A stretch of 64,000 nucleotides of DNA from Roseobacter sp. CCS2 (GTDB lineage Bacteria; Pseudomonadota; Alphaproteobacteria; Rhodobacterales; Rhodobacteraceae). Made by a program: the position numbers and the translations under genes. The notes beneath the pieces were generated by a model. It saw only the letters and a program-made list of their open reading frames with translations, had not been told where the DNA came from and searched no databases. How positions within the stretch are numbered: position 1 is the first letter of the stretch; every line of letters starts with the position of its first letter. Shown here piece after piece: positions 53,939 to 62,421 of this stretch. Where the stretch lies: positions 992,001-1,056,000 of the forward strand of contig NZ_AAYB01000001.1 of the NCBI RefSeq assembly GCF_000169435.1, written 5' to 3'.

Positions 53939-55978
53939 TCAATTAAGCCGGTTGAACCCGGTATGACAGATCGGACCATCAAGTAGGCCTTCCAGCGTTT
54001 CACGCCCGGTCTGGCATTTTGATACCAACGCCATTGCGTCATCAAGTGCGGCAAATGTCAGGTCAAGCACCTCTGGCGTATGTGCCAGCGACGCATAGAA
54101 CGCGGGAGGCGCAAGAAAACCGCGTTTCAGCATTTCTTGCGTCACAAGGGTTTTATAGCCCGCCGGATTGTCGCCTGTAACGGACCACGTGGTCAGCGCG
54201 GGCAATCCACTTATCACGACATCAACATTATGCGACGCGGCAACCTGGCGTAAACGCGACCGATAATCATTGCCAATATCAGTAATTTGCATCCAGCTTT
54301 CTTCGCGCTCCATGATCTCTAGCGTTTTTAACGCTGCGACAGAACCGATACGCTCGGTCCAGAACGTTGAACTGATAAAGGTGGATTGTGCGGCTTCCAT
54401 CACTGCGCGGCGCCCGACAACGGCAGTAATGGCATAGCCATTTCCAAGCGTCTTGCCAAACACCGCGATATCAGGCTCTACCCCATATTTCTTGTGCAGC
54501 CCGCCAAAGGTTTCGCGAAAACCAGAGGTGCATTCGTCAAACACCAAGACAATACCATTGGCATCCGCCAATGCGCGCACCTTGTGCAGGAAATCGTCTT
54601 GCGGTTCAGCGTTTCGGACAACTTCCATTTTGATCACACCGATCTTGCCGGTAGCGACCAATTCCTCAAGCGCGGCAAAATCATTGTACATGAAAGGGAA
54701 TGTGCTGGCGGCCAAACTGCGCGGAACACCACGCGGGCTCAGACCGGGCAACAGGTGACCGTCAAGGTTGGCATCATCCGCCAGATTTGCCGAAAGATAC
54801 CAGTCATGCCATCCGTGGTATCCGCAGATCGCCACACCGTCACGCCCCGACGCCGCCCGCGCGATACGCACAGCGATGGCATTAGCCTCTCCACCAGATC
54901 GGGCAAACCGGACCATATCGGCCCACGGTGCGTTGATTTCGACCAGACGTTCGGCAAGCAACACCTCTTCGGGCGCATTGAGCGTCGATAGATTCCCCTT
55001 AGCCACACAATCACGAACGGCATCATCCACTTCGGGATGGCTATACCCAAGTACGTTGGTGCCAATCCCCATGAACCCGGCGTCTATGTACTCTGCCCCG
55101 TCCATATCCCAGACACGGCATCCTTGCGTGCGGTCAAAATAGGCGGGCCATTGTTCGGGCAGGTGCATTTCGGCGCGTTTCGACAAAAGCATATTGCCGC
55201 CCGGAATGACCTGCTTGGCGCGTTTCCACAATTTCTGCCCTTTACCTATTTTGGCCCCCTCATTGCGGGCGATGGTGCTATTGGCCTCAAACAATTCGGG
55301 CTGGCTGTCATACAGCGCAATCAATTTGGCAAAGTCGAAATCCGGGTCCGCAGAGAGCGCCTGAAGCACCGCTTCGGCGACCTGCAAATCTACTGGTTCA
55401 TCAATCGTCAGGCGCAAAGCAGACAGATCGCGACCAGCAGTTATTGATCCGCGACGAATGTCTGCTGCGCGGCGCAAAAATGGCGTGACGTGTTCACGGT
55501 CATGGCTGTTCTGCGCTTTATGGGCGGCGCGCAACAGGCTGGCCGCTGTGAAAACTTCGATATCCAATCCGTCCGGATATGTTGGTGGGTCAATATTCGA
55601 CAGATAATCGATATCCCCGTTTTGTGCATGAAACGCGCTGATGGCTGCATCAACCAATTCGGGCATAACAAACGGGCAGTCGCCGGTAATGCGAACAACG
55701 ACGTCCGCGCCGCTTTCCTCTGCCGCACGCACATAGCGCTGTAATACATCGTCTTCGCTATCACGCACGACGCGAATCCCCTGCGTGGCGCAATGCGCGG
55801 CCAAAGGATCATCTCCTTGCAAATGGGTGGTGGCCAGCACAATTTCATCCACGCCACTGGCCTGCTTAAGCCTGTGCAGCAGCAGGTCGATGACCCGCTG
55901 ACCCGCCACAGTCTTCATCACCTTACCCGGCAGGCGGCTCGAACCCATGCGGGCCTGAACGATAGCAACTGTTTTCAT
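53939..55978 (-). CDS. Fusion of SpsF/PseF-type cytidylyltransferase and class III aminotransferase
   Basis: 679 residues. Residues 1 to about 235 are a CTP-type nucleotidyltransferase (IVQARMGSSRLPGKVMKTVA, VRITGDCPFVMPELVDAAIS), the family of PseF. Residues about 250-665 are a PLP aminotransferase of the glutamate-1-semialdehyde aminomutase type (IPGGNMLLSKRAEMHLPEQW, MVRFARSGGEANAIAVRIAR, CGYHGWHDWY, FDECTSGFRETFGG, and Schiff-base Lys in VFGKTLGNGYAI). It overlaps the glycosyltransferase gene by four bases. No separate PseF is seen, so the N-terminal half may activate the nonulosonic acid while the second half makes a different amino sugar (inference). Confidence 0.9.
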   Translation of the reverse strand: MKTVAIVQARMGSSRLPGKVMKTVAGQRVIDLLLHRLKQASGVDEIVLATTHLQGDDPLAAHCATQGIRVVRDSEDDVLQRYVRAAEESGADVVVRITGDCPFVMPELVDAAISAFHAQNGDIDYLSNIDPPTYPDGLDIEVFTAASLLRAAHKAQNSHDREHVTPFLRRAADIRRGSITAGRDLSALRLTIDEPVDLQVAEAVLQALSADPDFDFAKLIALYDSQPELFEANSTIARNEGAKIGKGQKLWKRAKQVIPGGNMLLSKRAEMHLPEQWPAYFDRTQGCRVWDMDGAEYIDAGFMGIGTNVLGYSHPEVDDAVRDCVAKGNLSTLNAPEEVLLAERLVEINAPWADMVRFARSGGEANAIAVRIARAASGRDGVAICGYHGWHDWYLSANLADDANLDGHLLPGLSPRGVPRSLAASTFPFMYNDFAALEELVATGKIGVIKMEVVRNAEPQDDFLHKVRALADANGIVLVFDECTSGFRETFGGLHKKYGVEPDIAVFGKTLGNGYAITAVVGRRAVMEAAQSTFISSTFWTERIGSVAALKTLEIMEREESWMQITDIGNDYRSRLRQVAASHNVDVVISGLPALTTWSVTGDNPAGYKTLVTQEMLKRGFLAPPAFYASLAHTPEVLDLTFAALDDAMALVSKCQTGRETLEGLLDGPICHTGFNRLN

Positions 55979-57303
55979 GCGTCAGCTTTCTGTTGTAGGC
56001 GATTCACGATCTGGCCGATGGCATTTGTCACCTTTGCGATATTGTCTTCAGACGCGCAATGTGGGTCATACAAGGGCTCATTTATCGTGCCTTCAAAACT
56101 GTCTGCCACCAGATGTGCCAAAAGCCCCGTACCGCGGGCGACACTGCCACATCCGGCGTTGACGTCGCTCAGTAAGCGGTCAACGGCCTCTTCTGGGGTG
56201 TCGGCATGAAACGCTGGCAGGTGACGCGCCAGGACAGGATGTCGCAAAGACATGCATCGCCCCCGGCCAAACACGGCCTCAAGACCAACGGTACCCGACA
56301 CAGTGACAGCGCCGATACATGCGGTCTGTGCGGCAGCCATTGTGCAATCGCGCGGCAGCAAGATCACGCGATTTGTTTCTGCCGCCAATGCGATCAATGC
56401 AGACGAAACTTCATATTTCGCTTTTGGATTTGCCTTGATGGCCACCGCGCCCGTCTTTGGCAGCGCCGCCAGCAAGCGCCCTATCAACGCCACCTGATCG
56501 CTGAACGGCCGCCCCCAGACATCAATGTTAGCCTCAGGCTGCATCTGAAGCGGGTAGAGGATTATTGGGTCATGTGATGCGTCAGGCATGCGCGCCAACT
56601 TGTCCCATGCAGCAAGGTTCCGTTTCAGTTGCCTGCCCAGCGCCAATTTGCGGGCAGGCGACGGCGTATTGTAACGCTCACCCCGAAGCCAACCAAGCGT
56701 TGTCAGCCCTTGCCCGGCTGTACGGCGTAGCTGACGCGTGCGGGCAGATATTGCGGAAGGCAGCTTCATGTAACTTGGCAGGTTACGCCCTGTATTGATT
56801 GCTTCTGCAATCTCAATCAGTTTTTCTTGCGGCCATGCCTCCTCGCTGCCGCCGACAGGGATTTGCGTATCTTCTTTTAGGATATTGAAGCGACCGTTGG
56901 GATAACGTGTCATTGTCGGATGCAGATAGGGGATACCGCGTTTGCGACACTCTGCGATAATCAACAGCTCATGCATCAGTGTCGGTTCACCAAACACCAC
57001 GTCAGGGCGCAGCTGATCCAAAGCAGACGCGATGCGGTTTTCATAATAGGTATAGTGCAACGATCCGCTGCCGAAATACTGTCTGCCACGGTCTGTTGTG
57101 ACCGCTTCGGGCACAGGGGTGTTCACCAGATCAGCGCTTTGTGGAAAACCCAGATTGTACACATCACCCGCCACACCTGATGGTGCATAGGCCGGGTTTT
57201 GAACGATCCAACCCGTCTGATGACCGGCCTTTTCCAACGCGCGTGCCACCGTGGCCCAGAATGCCGTCTTGCCCCGGTTTTCGACAAAGGTCAGCCGGGC
57301 CAT
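55975..57303 (-). CDS. Surface-glycan biosynthesis protein, GT-B-like
   Basis: 442 residues. It shows a GT-B-like layout with LTFVENRGKTAFWATVARAL at the N-terminus and YPLQMQPEANIDVWGRPF, VAIKANPKAKYEVSSAL and AAQTACIGAVTVSGTVGLEA in the second half, resembling KpsS/KpsC-type capsule glycosyltransferases. No membrane segment is seen. ATG 57303 is used because the longer frame to 57363 overlaps the GNAT gene. It is tightly coupled to the fused gene downstream. Exact donor and acceptor are unknown. Confidence 0.75.
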   Translation of the reverse strand: MARLTFVENRGKTAFWATVARALEKAGHQTGWIVQNPAYAPSGVAGDVYNLGFPQSADLVNTPVPEAVTTDRGRQYFGSGSLHYTYYENRIASALDQLRPDVVFGEPTLMHELLIIAECRKRGIPYLHPTMTRYPNGRFNILKEDTQIPVGGSEEAWPQEKLIEIAEAINTGRNLPSYMKLPSAISARTRQLRRTAGQGLTTLGWLRGERYNTPSPARKLALGRQLKRNLAAWDKLARMPDASHDPIILYPLQMQPEANIDVWGRPFSDQVALIGRLLAALPKTGAVAIKANPKAKYEVSSALIALAAETNRVILLPRDCTMAAAQTACIGAVTVSGTVGLEAVFGRGRCMSLRHPVLARHLPAFHADTPEEAVDRLLSDVNAGCGSVARGTGLLAHLVADSFEGTINEPLYDPHCASEDNIAKVTNAIGQIVNRLQQKADA

Positions 57304-57307
57304 GGCG

Positions 57308-57871
57308 TCAGCACTCTTGCGGGAAAAACTTGGGGTTGAAACACGAAATGACAATGCGGTCACGCGACTGCCCGTTCAGCAAATACTGACCCCGCATTGT
57401 GGCCTCAACCACGAAACCAGCAGCACAATAGGCTTTGAGTGAACCAACATTGCCCTCTATCACGCCATCCGAAAGCTTGCGCAGCCCATAGTTTTCAAAG
57501 GCCAGCTGCACACCGATGCGCACAGCCTCGCGGCCGATGCCCTTACCCCAATACGCCCGATCACCAATGAACGTGACCAATCCGGCAGTTCCGTGTTTCC
57601 AACTGATTGGCCCGATCTTCACATTGCCGATATGCCGGTCACTGTCCTTTGCGAAAATACCATGCATCACATGCAAACCACTTTCGCGCCCACCGACCAT
57701 GTAATCAACGACGTCCTTGCGCGAAAGATTGCGCGCCTCAAGATACTCGGTCACCACCGGGTCGCTGAACCATGACAGATAGGTGTCAGTCACGTCATCA
57801 GGTGTGAGCTGACGCACGGTGACTTGTCCGCCATCATCATGAACATCGTTTGTATAAGGGATTTCCTGCAT
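57308..57871 (-). CDS. GNAT family N-acetyltransferase (RimJ/RimL-like)
   Basis: 187 residues. VTVRQLTPDDVTDTYLSWFS at the N-terminus, FIGDRAYWGKGIGREAVRIG as the acetyl-CoA loop, and GNVGSLKAYCAAGFVVEATM near the end mark the RimJ/RimL branch. In this operon it probably acetylates an amino sugar intermediate rather than a ribosomal protein (inference). Gap of four bases to the glycosyltransferase start and nine to the aldo/keto reductase stop. Confidence 0.88.
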   Translation of the reverse strand: MQEIPYTNDVHDDGGQVTVRQLTPDDVTDTYLSWFSDPVVTEYLEARNLSRKDVVDYMVGGRESGLHVMHGIFAKDSDRHIGNVKIGPISWKHGTAGLVTFIGDRAYWGKGIGREAVRIGVQLAFENYGLRKLSDGVIEGNVGSLKAYCAAGFVVEATMRGQYLLNGQSRDRIVISCFNPKFFPQEC

Positions 57872-57880
57872 GTTCCGTCC

Positions 57881-58723
57881 TCACCAACGCCTTGGATCAG
57901 TCAGATCCTTGGTCACACCCTCAAACGGCGTAAACTGTATAGCTGGCCGTGTTTGCGGCGACTGGGCCGCTTGCAGGATTTCATTTAGTTGGGCAGGGCT
58001 ATCACAACCGACAACGACCTGCGCAATTCTCGGGCAGGACAACAACGGCAACAGCGCAGCTTGCACCGGGGTCAACCCCAGCGACGCGGCCTGCGCGCGA
58101 AACTGCGCCAGAACATCCCTCCAAGGCGCAAGATGTGGCGGCAGTTGGTCAGGTTGGCTAAGAAGAAAGCCCTGAAGGAAAGCCGAGCGCACATGCACTT
58201 CGATAGTTTCGGGCAGTGTCACCCGGTCGTACCACGGATCCAAAACATTGGCAGGCAACTGCACCAACGTCATGGGATAGCGCGCGCACAGCGCTTGCAC
58301 GCTATCCACATCATACGCTGATACACCAATCCGCTTGGTCATTCCCGCATCGCGCAAACTGGTCAGCGCATCCCAGATACCCGGTCGTTCTATGTCGGTT
58401 GGGTTATGCAGCAGATAGCCATACAGTGGCACATCGCCCAGCGCGGCATAGGACGCTTCAAAGGCATCATGGAACGCCGCCAACGGATCAGTTGCATCGC
58501 TTAGGTCAGGACATTTGGTGACGATACCAAAGCGTTTCGACGCCTTAGCGTGGGCCAGAACCGCCTCTGCTTCGCCATAGGCGTGTGCGGTGTCCAACAG
58601 GCGCATGCCTGCGGCGTTTGCCATATCAAGCATCGCGCAAATCTGATCCAGCGGCACCTTCCCGGCGGCATTGAATGCACCATAGGTCATTCCGAATTGG
58701 ACAGTGCCAAGCATCAGCTTCAT
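57881..58723 (-). CDS. Aldo/keto reductase
   Basis: 280 residues. Reduces a sugar carbonyl with NAD(P)H. The TIM-barrel pattern shows LGTVQFGMTYGAFNAAGKVP, LLDTAHAYGEAEAVLAHAKA with the catalytic Asp/Tyr, IVTKCPDLSDA, YGYLLHNPTDIERPG and KRIGVSAYDV. This subgroup occurs in nonulosonic acid and other sugar clusters. ATG 58723 overlaps the pseC stop (ATGA). Its substrate in this locus is unknown; a standard pseudaminic pathway does not need it. Confidence 0.9.
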   Translation of the reverse strand: MKLMLGTVQFGMTYGAFNAAGKVPLDQICAMLDMANAAGMRLLDTAHAYGEAEAVLAHAKASKRFGIVTKCPDLSDATDPLAAFHDAFEASYAALGDVPLYGYLLHNPTDIERPGIWDALTSLRDAGMTKRIGVSAYDVDSVQALCARYPMTLVQLPANVLDPWYDRVTLPETIEVHVRSAFLQGFLLSQPDQLPPHLAPWRDVLAQFRAQAASLGLTPVQAALLPLLSCPRIAQVVVGCDSPAQLNEILQAAQSPQTRPAIQFTPFEGVTKDLTDPRRW

Positions 58724-59871
58724 GCCAAAGCACGTTTCAGGCACGCAACCACAGTATCCTGCTCGGCCTCTGACAATCCGGCATGAAGCGGAATGCTGAC
58801 TGCCCGTTTATAGTAGTCTTCGGATACCGGGAAATCACCATCGGCAAAGCCAAGGTCGCGGTAATATGGCTGTAGGTGAACGGGAATGTAATGCAGATTT
58901 ACGCCAATACCATCTGATCGCAGTGCTTCAAAAACCGAACGATGCCGTGCTTCGTCATGTAACCGGACAACATAGAGGTGAAACGACGCACGTGCATCTA
59001 TCAGCCGTTTGGGCAAATTCAAAGGAAGGTCGGCAAGCAACGCGTCATACCGATCAGCCAGCGCATTGCGCCGCGTGACAAAATCATCAAGCCTGCCAAG
59101 CTGACTAAGACCCAATGCAGCATGCAATTCGGTCATGCGATAATTCCAGCCCAGTTCGATCTGCTGATAATACCACGGCCCGTCAGAGGCGTGGGTCATC
59201 AGATTTTCATCGCGGGTAATTCCATGGCTGCGAAGCCGCTGCATCCGGGCGGCCAAATCTGCGTTGTTTGTCAGCGCCATGCCACCCTCGGCCGTGGTGA
59301 TGATCTTGACGGGGTGAAAGCTGAAAACGGTGATATCTGAGTAGGCACAGTTTCCTACAGGGGCATTGCGATAATCTGCGCCAATTGAATGGCTGGCATC
59401 TTCGATCAGACGAATGCCATGCCTGCGGGCCAGTTCAGATATGCGCAGCATGTCCGGCGACTGACCGCACATATGCACCGCCACGATCACTTTGGGCAAA
59501 CGTCCGTCGCTGGCGGCTTGATTGATTTTTGCCTCAAGAGCGTCTGCGCAGATGTTGAACGTGCCAGGATCAATATCGACGAAATCAACGTCAGCCCCGC
59601 AGTAGCGGCCACAATTGGCCGACGCAACAAACGTGATAGGTGATGTCCACAACAAATCGCCCGGGCCCAAATCCAACGCCAGACAGGCGATGTGCAACGC
59701 TGATGTGGCCGAGTTCACGGCAACGGCGTGTTGCGCCCCCACACGATCAGCGACAGCATCTTCAAAACGCGGCACCACAGGCCCCTGCGTCAGAAAGTCT
59801 GAACGCAGCACCGCTGCAACAGCGGCAATGTCATCATCGTTGATGATCTGACGGCCATATGGGATCATCAA
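58720..59871 (-). CDS. pseC: PseC-type UDP-sugar 4-aminotransferase
   Basis: 383 residues. PLP aminotransferase of the DegT/DnrJ/EryC1 family that adds the 4-amino group in pseudaminic acid synthesis. Seen: VAVNSATSALHIACLALDLG, VDFVDIDPGTFNICADALEA, EDASHSIGADYRNAPVG and TVFSFHPVKIITTAEGGMAL with the Schiff-base lysine. It overlaps pseB by four bases. ATG at 59871 or 59868 is equally possible. Confidence 0.93.
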   Translation of the reverse strand: MMIPYGRQIINDDDIAAVAAVLRSDFLTQGPVVPRFEDAVADRVGAQHAVAVNSATSALHIACLALDLGPGDLLWTSPITFVASANCGRYCGADVDFVDIDPGTFNICADALEAKINQAASDGRLPKVIVAVHMCGQSPDMLRISELARRHGIRLIEDASHSIGADYRNAPVGNCAYSDITVFSFHPVKIITTAEGGMALTNNADLAARMQRLRSHGITRDENLMTHASDGPWYYQQIELGWNYRMTELHAALGLSQLGRLDDFVTRRNALADRYDALLADLPLNLPKRLIDARASFHLYVVRLHDEARHRSVFEALRSDGIGVNLHYIPVHLQPYYRDLGFADGDFPVSEDYYKRAVSIPLHAGLSEAEQDTVVACLKRALA

Positions 59872-60875
59872 ATCGCTCCGATTTTATCTTTATGAGTAGA
59901 AATCCAACTGGCAAGATCCTCTGGGGTCATCCATTCATCATTCTGATCGCTGGTATAAAAGAAATCCTCTGCCACTTTGCGTCCATCCTTGATGCGTGCA
60001 GGATCATCCGACCATCCATTGATCGCAGGCAAAATCTTGAAATGTGCGTCGTATTCGTAGGTGTAAGGCGCATCTTCTACACCAATCATTTGTTCATGCA
60101 GTTTCTCACCAGGACGAATGCCGATAATCTTTTGTTCGGCTGCCGGGGCGATCACCTTTGCGATATCCGTTACCGTCATCGAAGGGATTTTCTTAACGTA
60201 GATTTCCCCGCCGATCATGTCGTTAAAGGCATGCCACACAAGCTCCACACCCTGTTCCAGACTGATCATGAAACGCGTCATCCGATCATCTGTGACTGGC
60301 AATGTGCCCTTGTCGGCAATCGACATGAAGAATGGAATAACCGACCCACGCGACCCCATCACATTACCGTACCGAACAACCGAGAACCGTGTTCCATGTT
60401 CTCCTGAATAGGCGTTGCCAGCGACGAACAACTTGTCAGAGGCCAGTTTAGACGCGCCATACAGATTGACGGGCGATGACGCTTTATCGGTGGAAAGAGC
60501 GACAACGCCCTTCACCTTATTATCAATGGCGGCATCAATGATGTTCATGGCACCATTCACATTGGTTTTGATGCATTCAAAGGGGTTGTATTCCGCCGTT
60601 GGCACAATCTTGGTTGCGGCCGCATGGACAACATAATCAACACCGTTGAAGGCACGGTAAAGCCTTTCTCTGTCGCGTACATCGCCGATGAAAAACCTCA
60701 CACGCGGGTCGTCGGCAAACAGCTTGGCCATCTCCCATTGCTTCATCTCGTCTCTGGATAAGATAATCACCTTCTTTGGCTTGTAGCGTTCCAAAGTCAT
60801 CGGCAGGAAAGCATGCCCAAATGAACCGGTTCCGCCGGTCACGAGAATTGTAGAGTTTTCTAGCATTTCAGTCAT
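59868..60875 (-). CDS. pseB: PseB-type UDP-GlcNAc 4,6-dehydratase (inverting)
   Basis: 335 residues. Starts pseudaminic acid synthesis by dehydrating UDP-GlcNAc with C5 inversion. Motifs: TGGTGSFGHAFLPMTLERYK (NADP site), FIGDVRDRERLYRAFNGVDY, VVHAAATKIVPTAEYNPFEC, and STDKASSPVNLYGASKLASD with the catalytic Tyr-Lys. This is the PseB subgroup as opposed to PglF/FlmA. It is the first gene of the pse/polysaccharide operon, about 130 bases after the MarR-like gene. Confidence 0.94.
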   Translation of the reverse strand: MTEMLENSTILVTGGTGSFGHAFLPMTLERYKPKKVIILSRDEMKQWEMAKLFADDPRVRFFIGDVRDRERLYRAFNGVDYVVHAAATKIVPTAEYNPFECIKTNVNGAMNIIDAAIDNKVKGVVALSTDKASSPVNLYGASKLASDKLFVAGNAYSGEHGTRFSVVRYGNVMGSRGSVIPFFMSIADKGTLPVTDDRMTRFMISLEQGVELVWHAFNDMIGGEIYVKKIPSMTVTDIAKVIAPAAEQKIIGIRPGEKLHEQMIGVEDAPYTYEYDAHFKILPAINGWSDDPARIKDGRKVAEDFFYTSDQNDEWMTPEDLASWISTHKDKIGAI

Positions 60876-61007
60876 GATGTCCTTAAATTCAGCTTGGATA
60901 ATTTGATTGTCCAGACCGCGCCAACTGGAGTTTTACCTAAAGTCGATTGCTCTTTCAGAGTGCGGTTTTGAGCACACATCGGTTTTTGTGAACTGTGACC
61001 CATGACC

Positions 61008-61445
61008 TTACCTGCTGTCATCCGCGGCCTCATCGTCCAGTTCATTCTTCAATCCGTCGATCTCGGCCTTCAGGGCATCGTATTCACGCATTTTGCGCTG
61101 CAAGAACCGTCCAGTCATCCGCGCCTTCTCGGTCATGCCCTCAGGCGTCAGAACGTATGCATATCGCAGCTTACTGTCCGAGACGCGGAAGTTTTCCACC
61201 TTTACCGCACCTTTGGCGATCAAAGCATTGATGCAATAGTTAATACCGCCCAAGCTTACGCCGAGCGCACGCGAGAGGTCTCGTTGAGACATCTTGGGGT
61301 TTTCCGCGATGGCACGCATCACACGGAACCGCACTTCGGCTCTGTCGCTGAGTTCTTTGTCTTCGGAAAGAGTCACGGCTACCGCACCAGAGGTCACTGA
61401 CGTGATCTGTTCAAAGAGCGCAAGGGAATCAGTGCGTTCATGCAT
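61008..61445 (-). CDS. MarR-family EPS-associated regulator
   Basis: 145 residues. Winged helix: SDRAEVRFRVMRAIAENPKM, SQRDLSRALGVSLGGINYCI, NALIAKGAVKVENF, with a helical tail RFLQRKMREYDALKAEIDG. It matches the MarR family EPS-associated regulator group, found before polysaccharide genes. ATG 61445 lies within a perfect palindrome (61436-61449), so binding there could block its own translation start; GTG 61451 is an alternative. It precedes pseB by about 130 bases. Confidence 0.88.
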   Translation of the reverse strand: MHERTDSLALFEQITSVTSGAVAVTLSEDKELSDRAEVRFRVMRAIAENPKMSQRDLSRALGVSLGGINYCINALIAKGAVKVENFRVSDSKLRYAYVLTPEGMTEKARMTGRFLQRKMREYDALKAEIDGLKNELDDEAADDSR

Positions 61446-61449
61446 GAAC
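61436..61449. promoter_or_regulatory. Perfect palindrome at the start of the EPS regulator gene
   Basis: GTTCATGCATGAAC, a perfect 14-base inverted repeat, covers the ATG at 61445. It could be an operator for autoregulation or simply coding-constrained chance. Confidence 0.4.
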
Positions 61450-61451
61450 AC

Positions 61452-61788
61452 ATCGCAGTTTTATACTTTCTTTTCAAGGATGACCGATGTTCCTTACCTT
61501 AGCATCAGACGTAAATTAGGACGGGATGTGTCACAACCATCACACCTGATGCGGGTCGTTATTTTGTGAAATTCAGGCATGATACAGCGGTTATTGGTAC
61601 GAATGGCTGGCAAGATTGGCACACCTTCTGGTCGACCCGCGTCACTAGCCACGCGTGAATGATCTGTAGACCAAAATACGCGGTGCAGGGTCGGCAATCG
61701 CGCATATTTTTCATAAGATACTCCAGACGTAGCCATAAAAGCACCTTAGGCGGAAACTGGAACTTTTTGGTTAACGTCGGCTTTTTGG
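61452..61788. other. Intergenic region with short direct repeats
   Basis: About 337 bases between the MarR-like gene and the NusG-like gene on the minus strand, likely holding a promoter for the former. It contains two copies of CTTTTTGGTTA (61763-61773 and 61781-61791) at 18-base spacing; the second overlaps the NusG-like stop. No open frame with a signal or family feature was seen. Confidence 0.5.
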
Positions 61789-62307
61789 TTAGTATCGTTT
61801 CTCAAGGTCACGACCTGCAATGTTCACAGCCGTTTCGCGCCCCATGACATCAACCAAAAGCTGGATACGATCGGGGGTATCAGCCGAAACCACCTTTGCC
61901 ATCCAACCCGCAAAGGGCCCATTGACCACGCCAACCTGATCGCCTGTTTGCAAATCGGCAACGTCGCCCAGCATCCCATCTTCGGTCGTTATCGCCAGCA
62001 GGCCAGCGGCGATGTCCGCTGGAAGTCGCGCAGGCTGTCCGTCCGTTCCAACAACGATGCGCGTCACACCGCGAGTATTGGCCGCCGCGGGCCAATTGAT
62101 CTGCCGTGCTGTCACCGAAAAGAACAGATAACCCGGGAACAGTGGCTGCCTGACGGTGCGCAAGCCATAGCGGGCATGTTGTGATACTTCACGCAGTGGC
62201 ATCAAAGTCAGAAAACCCTGTCTGGCAAGATGTGTTCTGGCAAGGCTTAAACCATTTGGCTTAAGTTGCAGCACAAACCATCCCAACTTTTCATTCCTAT
62301 CGTTCAT
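61789..62307 (-). CDS. NusG/RfaH-like transcription antitermination factor
   Basis: 172 residues. The N-terminal NGN domain is GWFVLQLKPNGLSLARTHLA, then RQPLFPGYLFFSV, as in RfaH. The C-terminal KOW domain is LQTGDQVGVVNGPFAGWMAK with a terminal beta-strand (VMGRETAVNIAGRDL). Specialised NusG paralogs like this let RNA polymerase read through long polysaccharide operons. ATG 62307 is preferred; the longer frame to 62343 is not supported. It sits between the tyrosine kinase and the EPS regulator, upstream of the pse operon. Confidence 0.9.
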   Translation of the reverse strand: MNDRNEKLGWFVLQLKPNGLSLARTHLARQGFLTLMPLREVSQHARYGLRTVRQPLFPGYLFFSVTARQINWPAAANTRGVTRIVVGTDGQPARLPADIAAGLLAITTEDGMLGDVADLQTGDQVGVVNGPFAGWMAKVVSADTPDRIQLLVDVMGRETAVNIAGRDLEKRY

Positions 62308-62421
62308 GGATATCCCGTCAGAAATGCGACTCCATCGCAACATGCATGGCTATGTAGCCTTCAACACCTTACAACGATATGATCAAATTCCATAGACTGC
62401 GGCCCACAATGTGACACTTGC

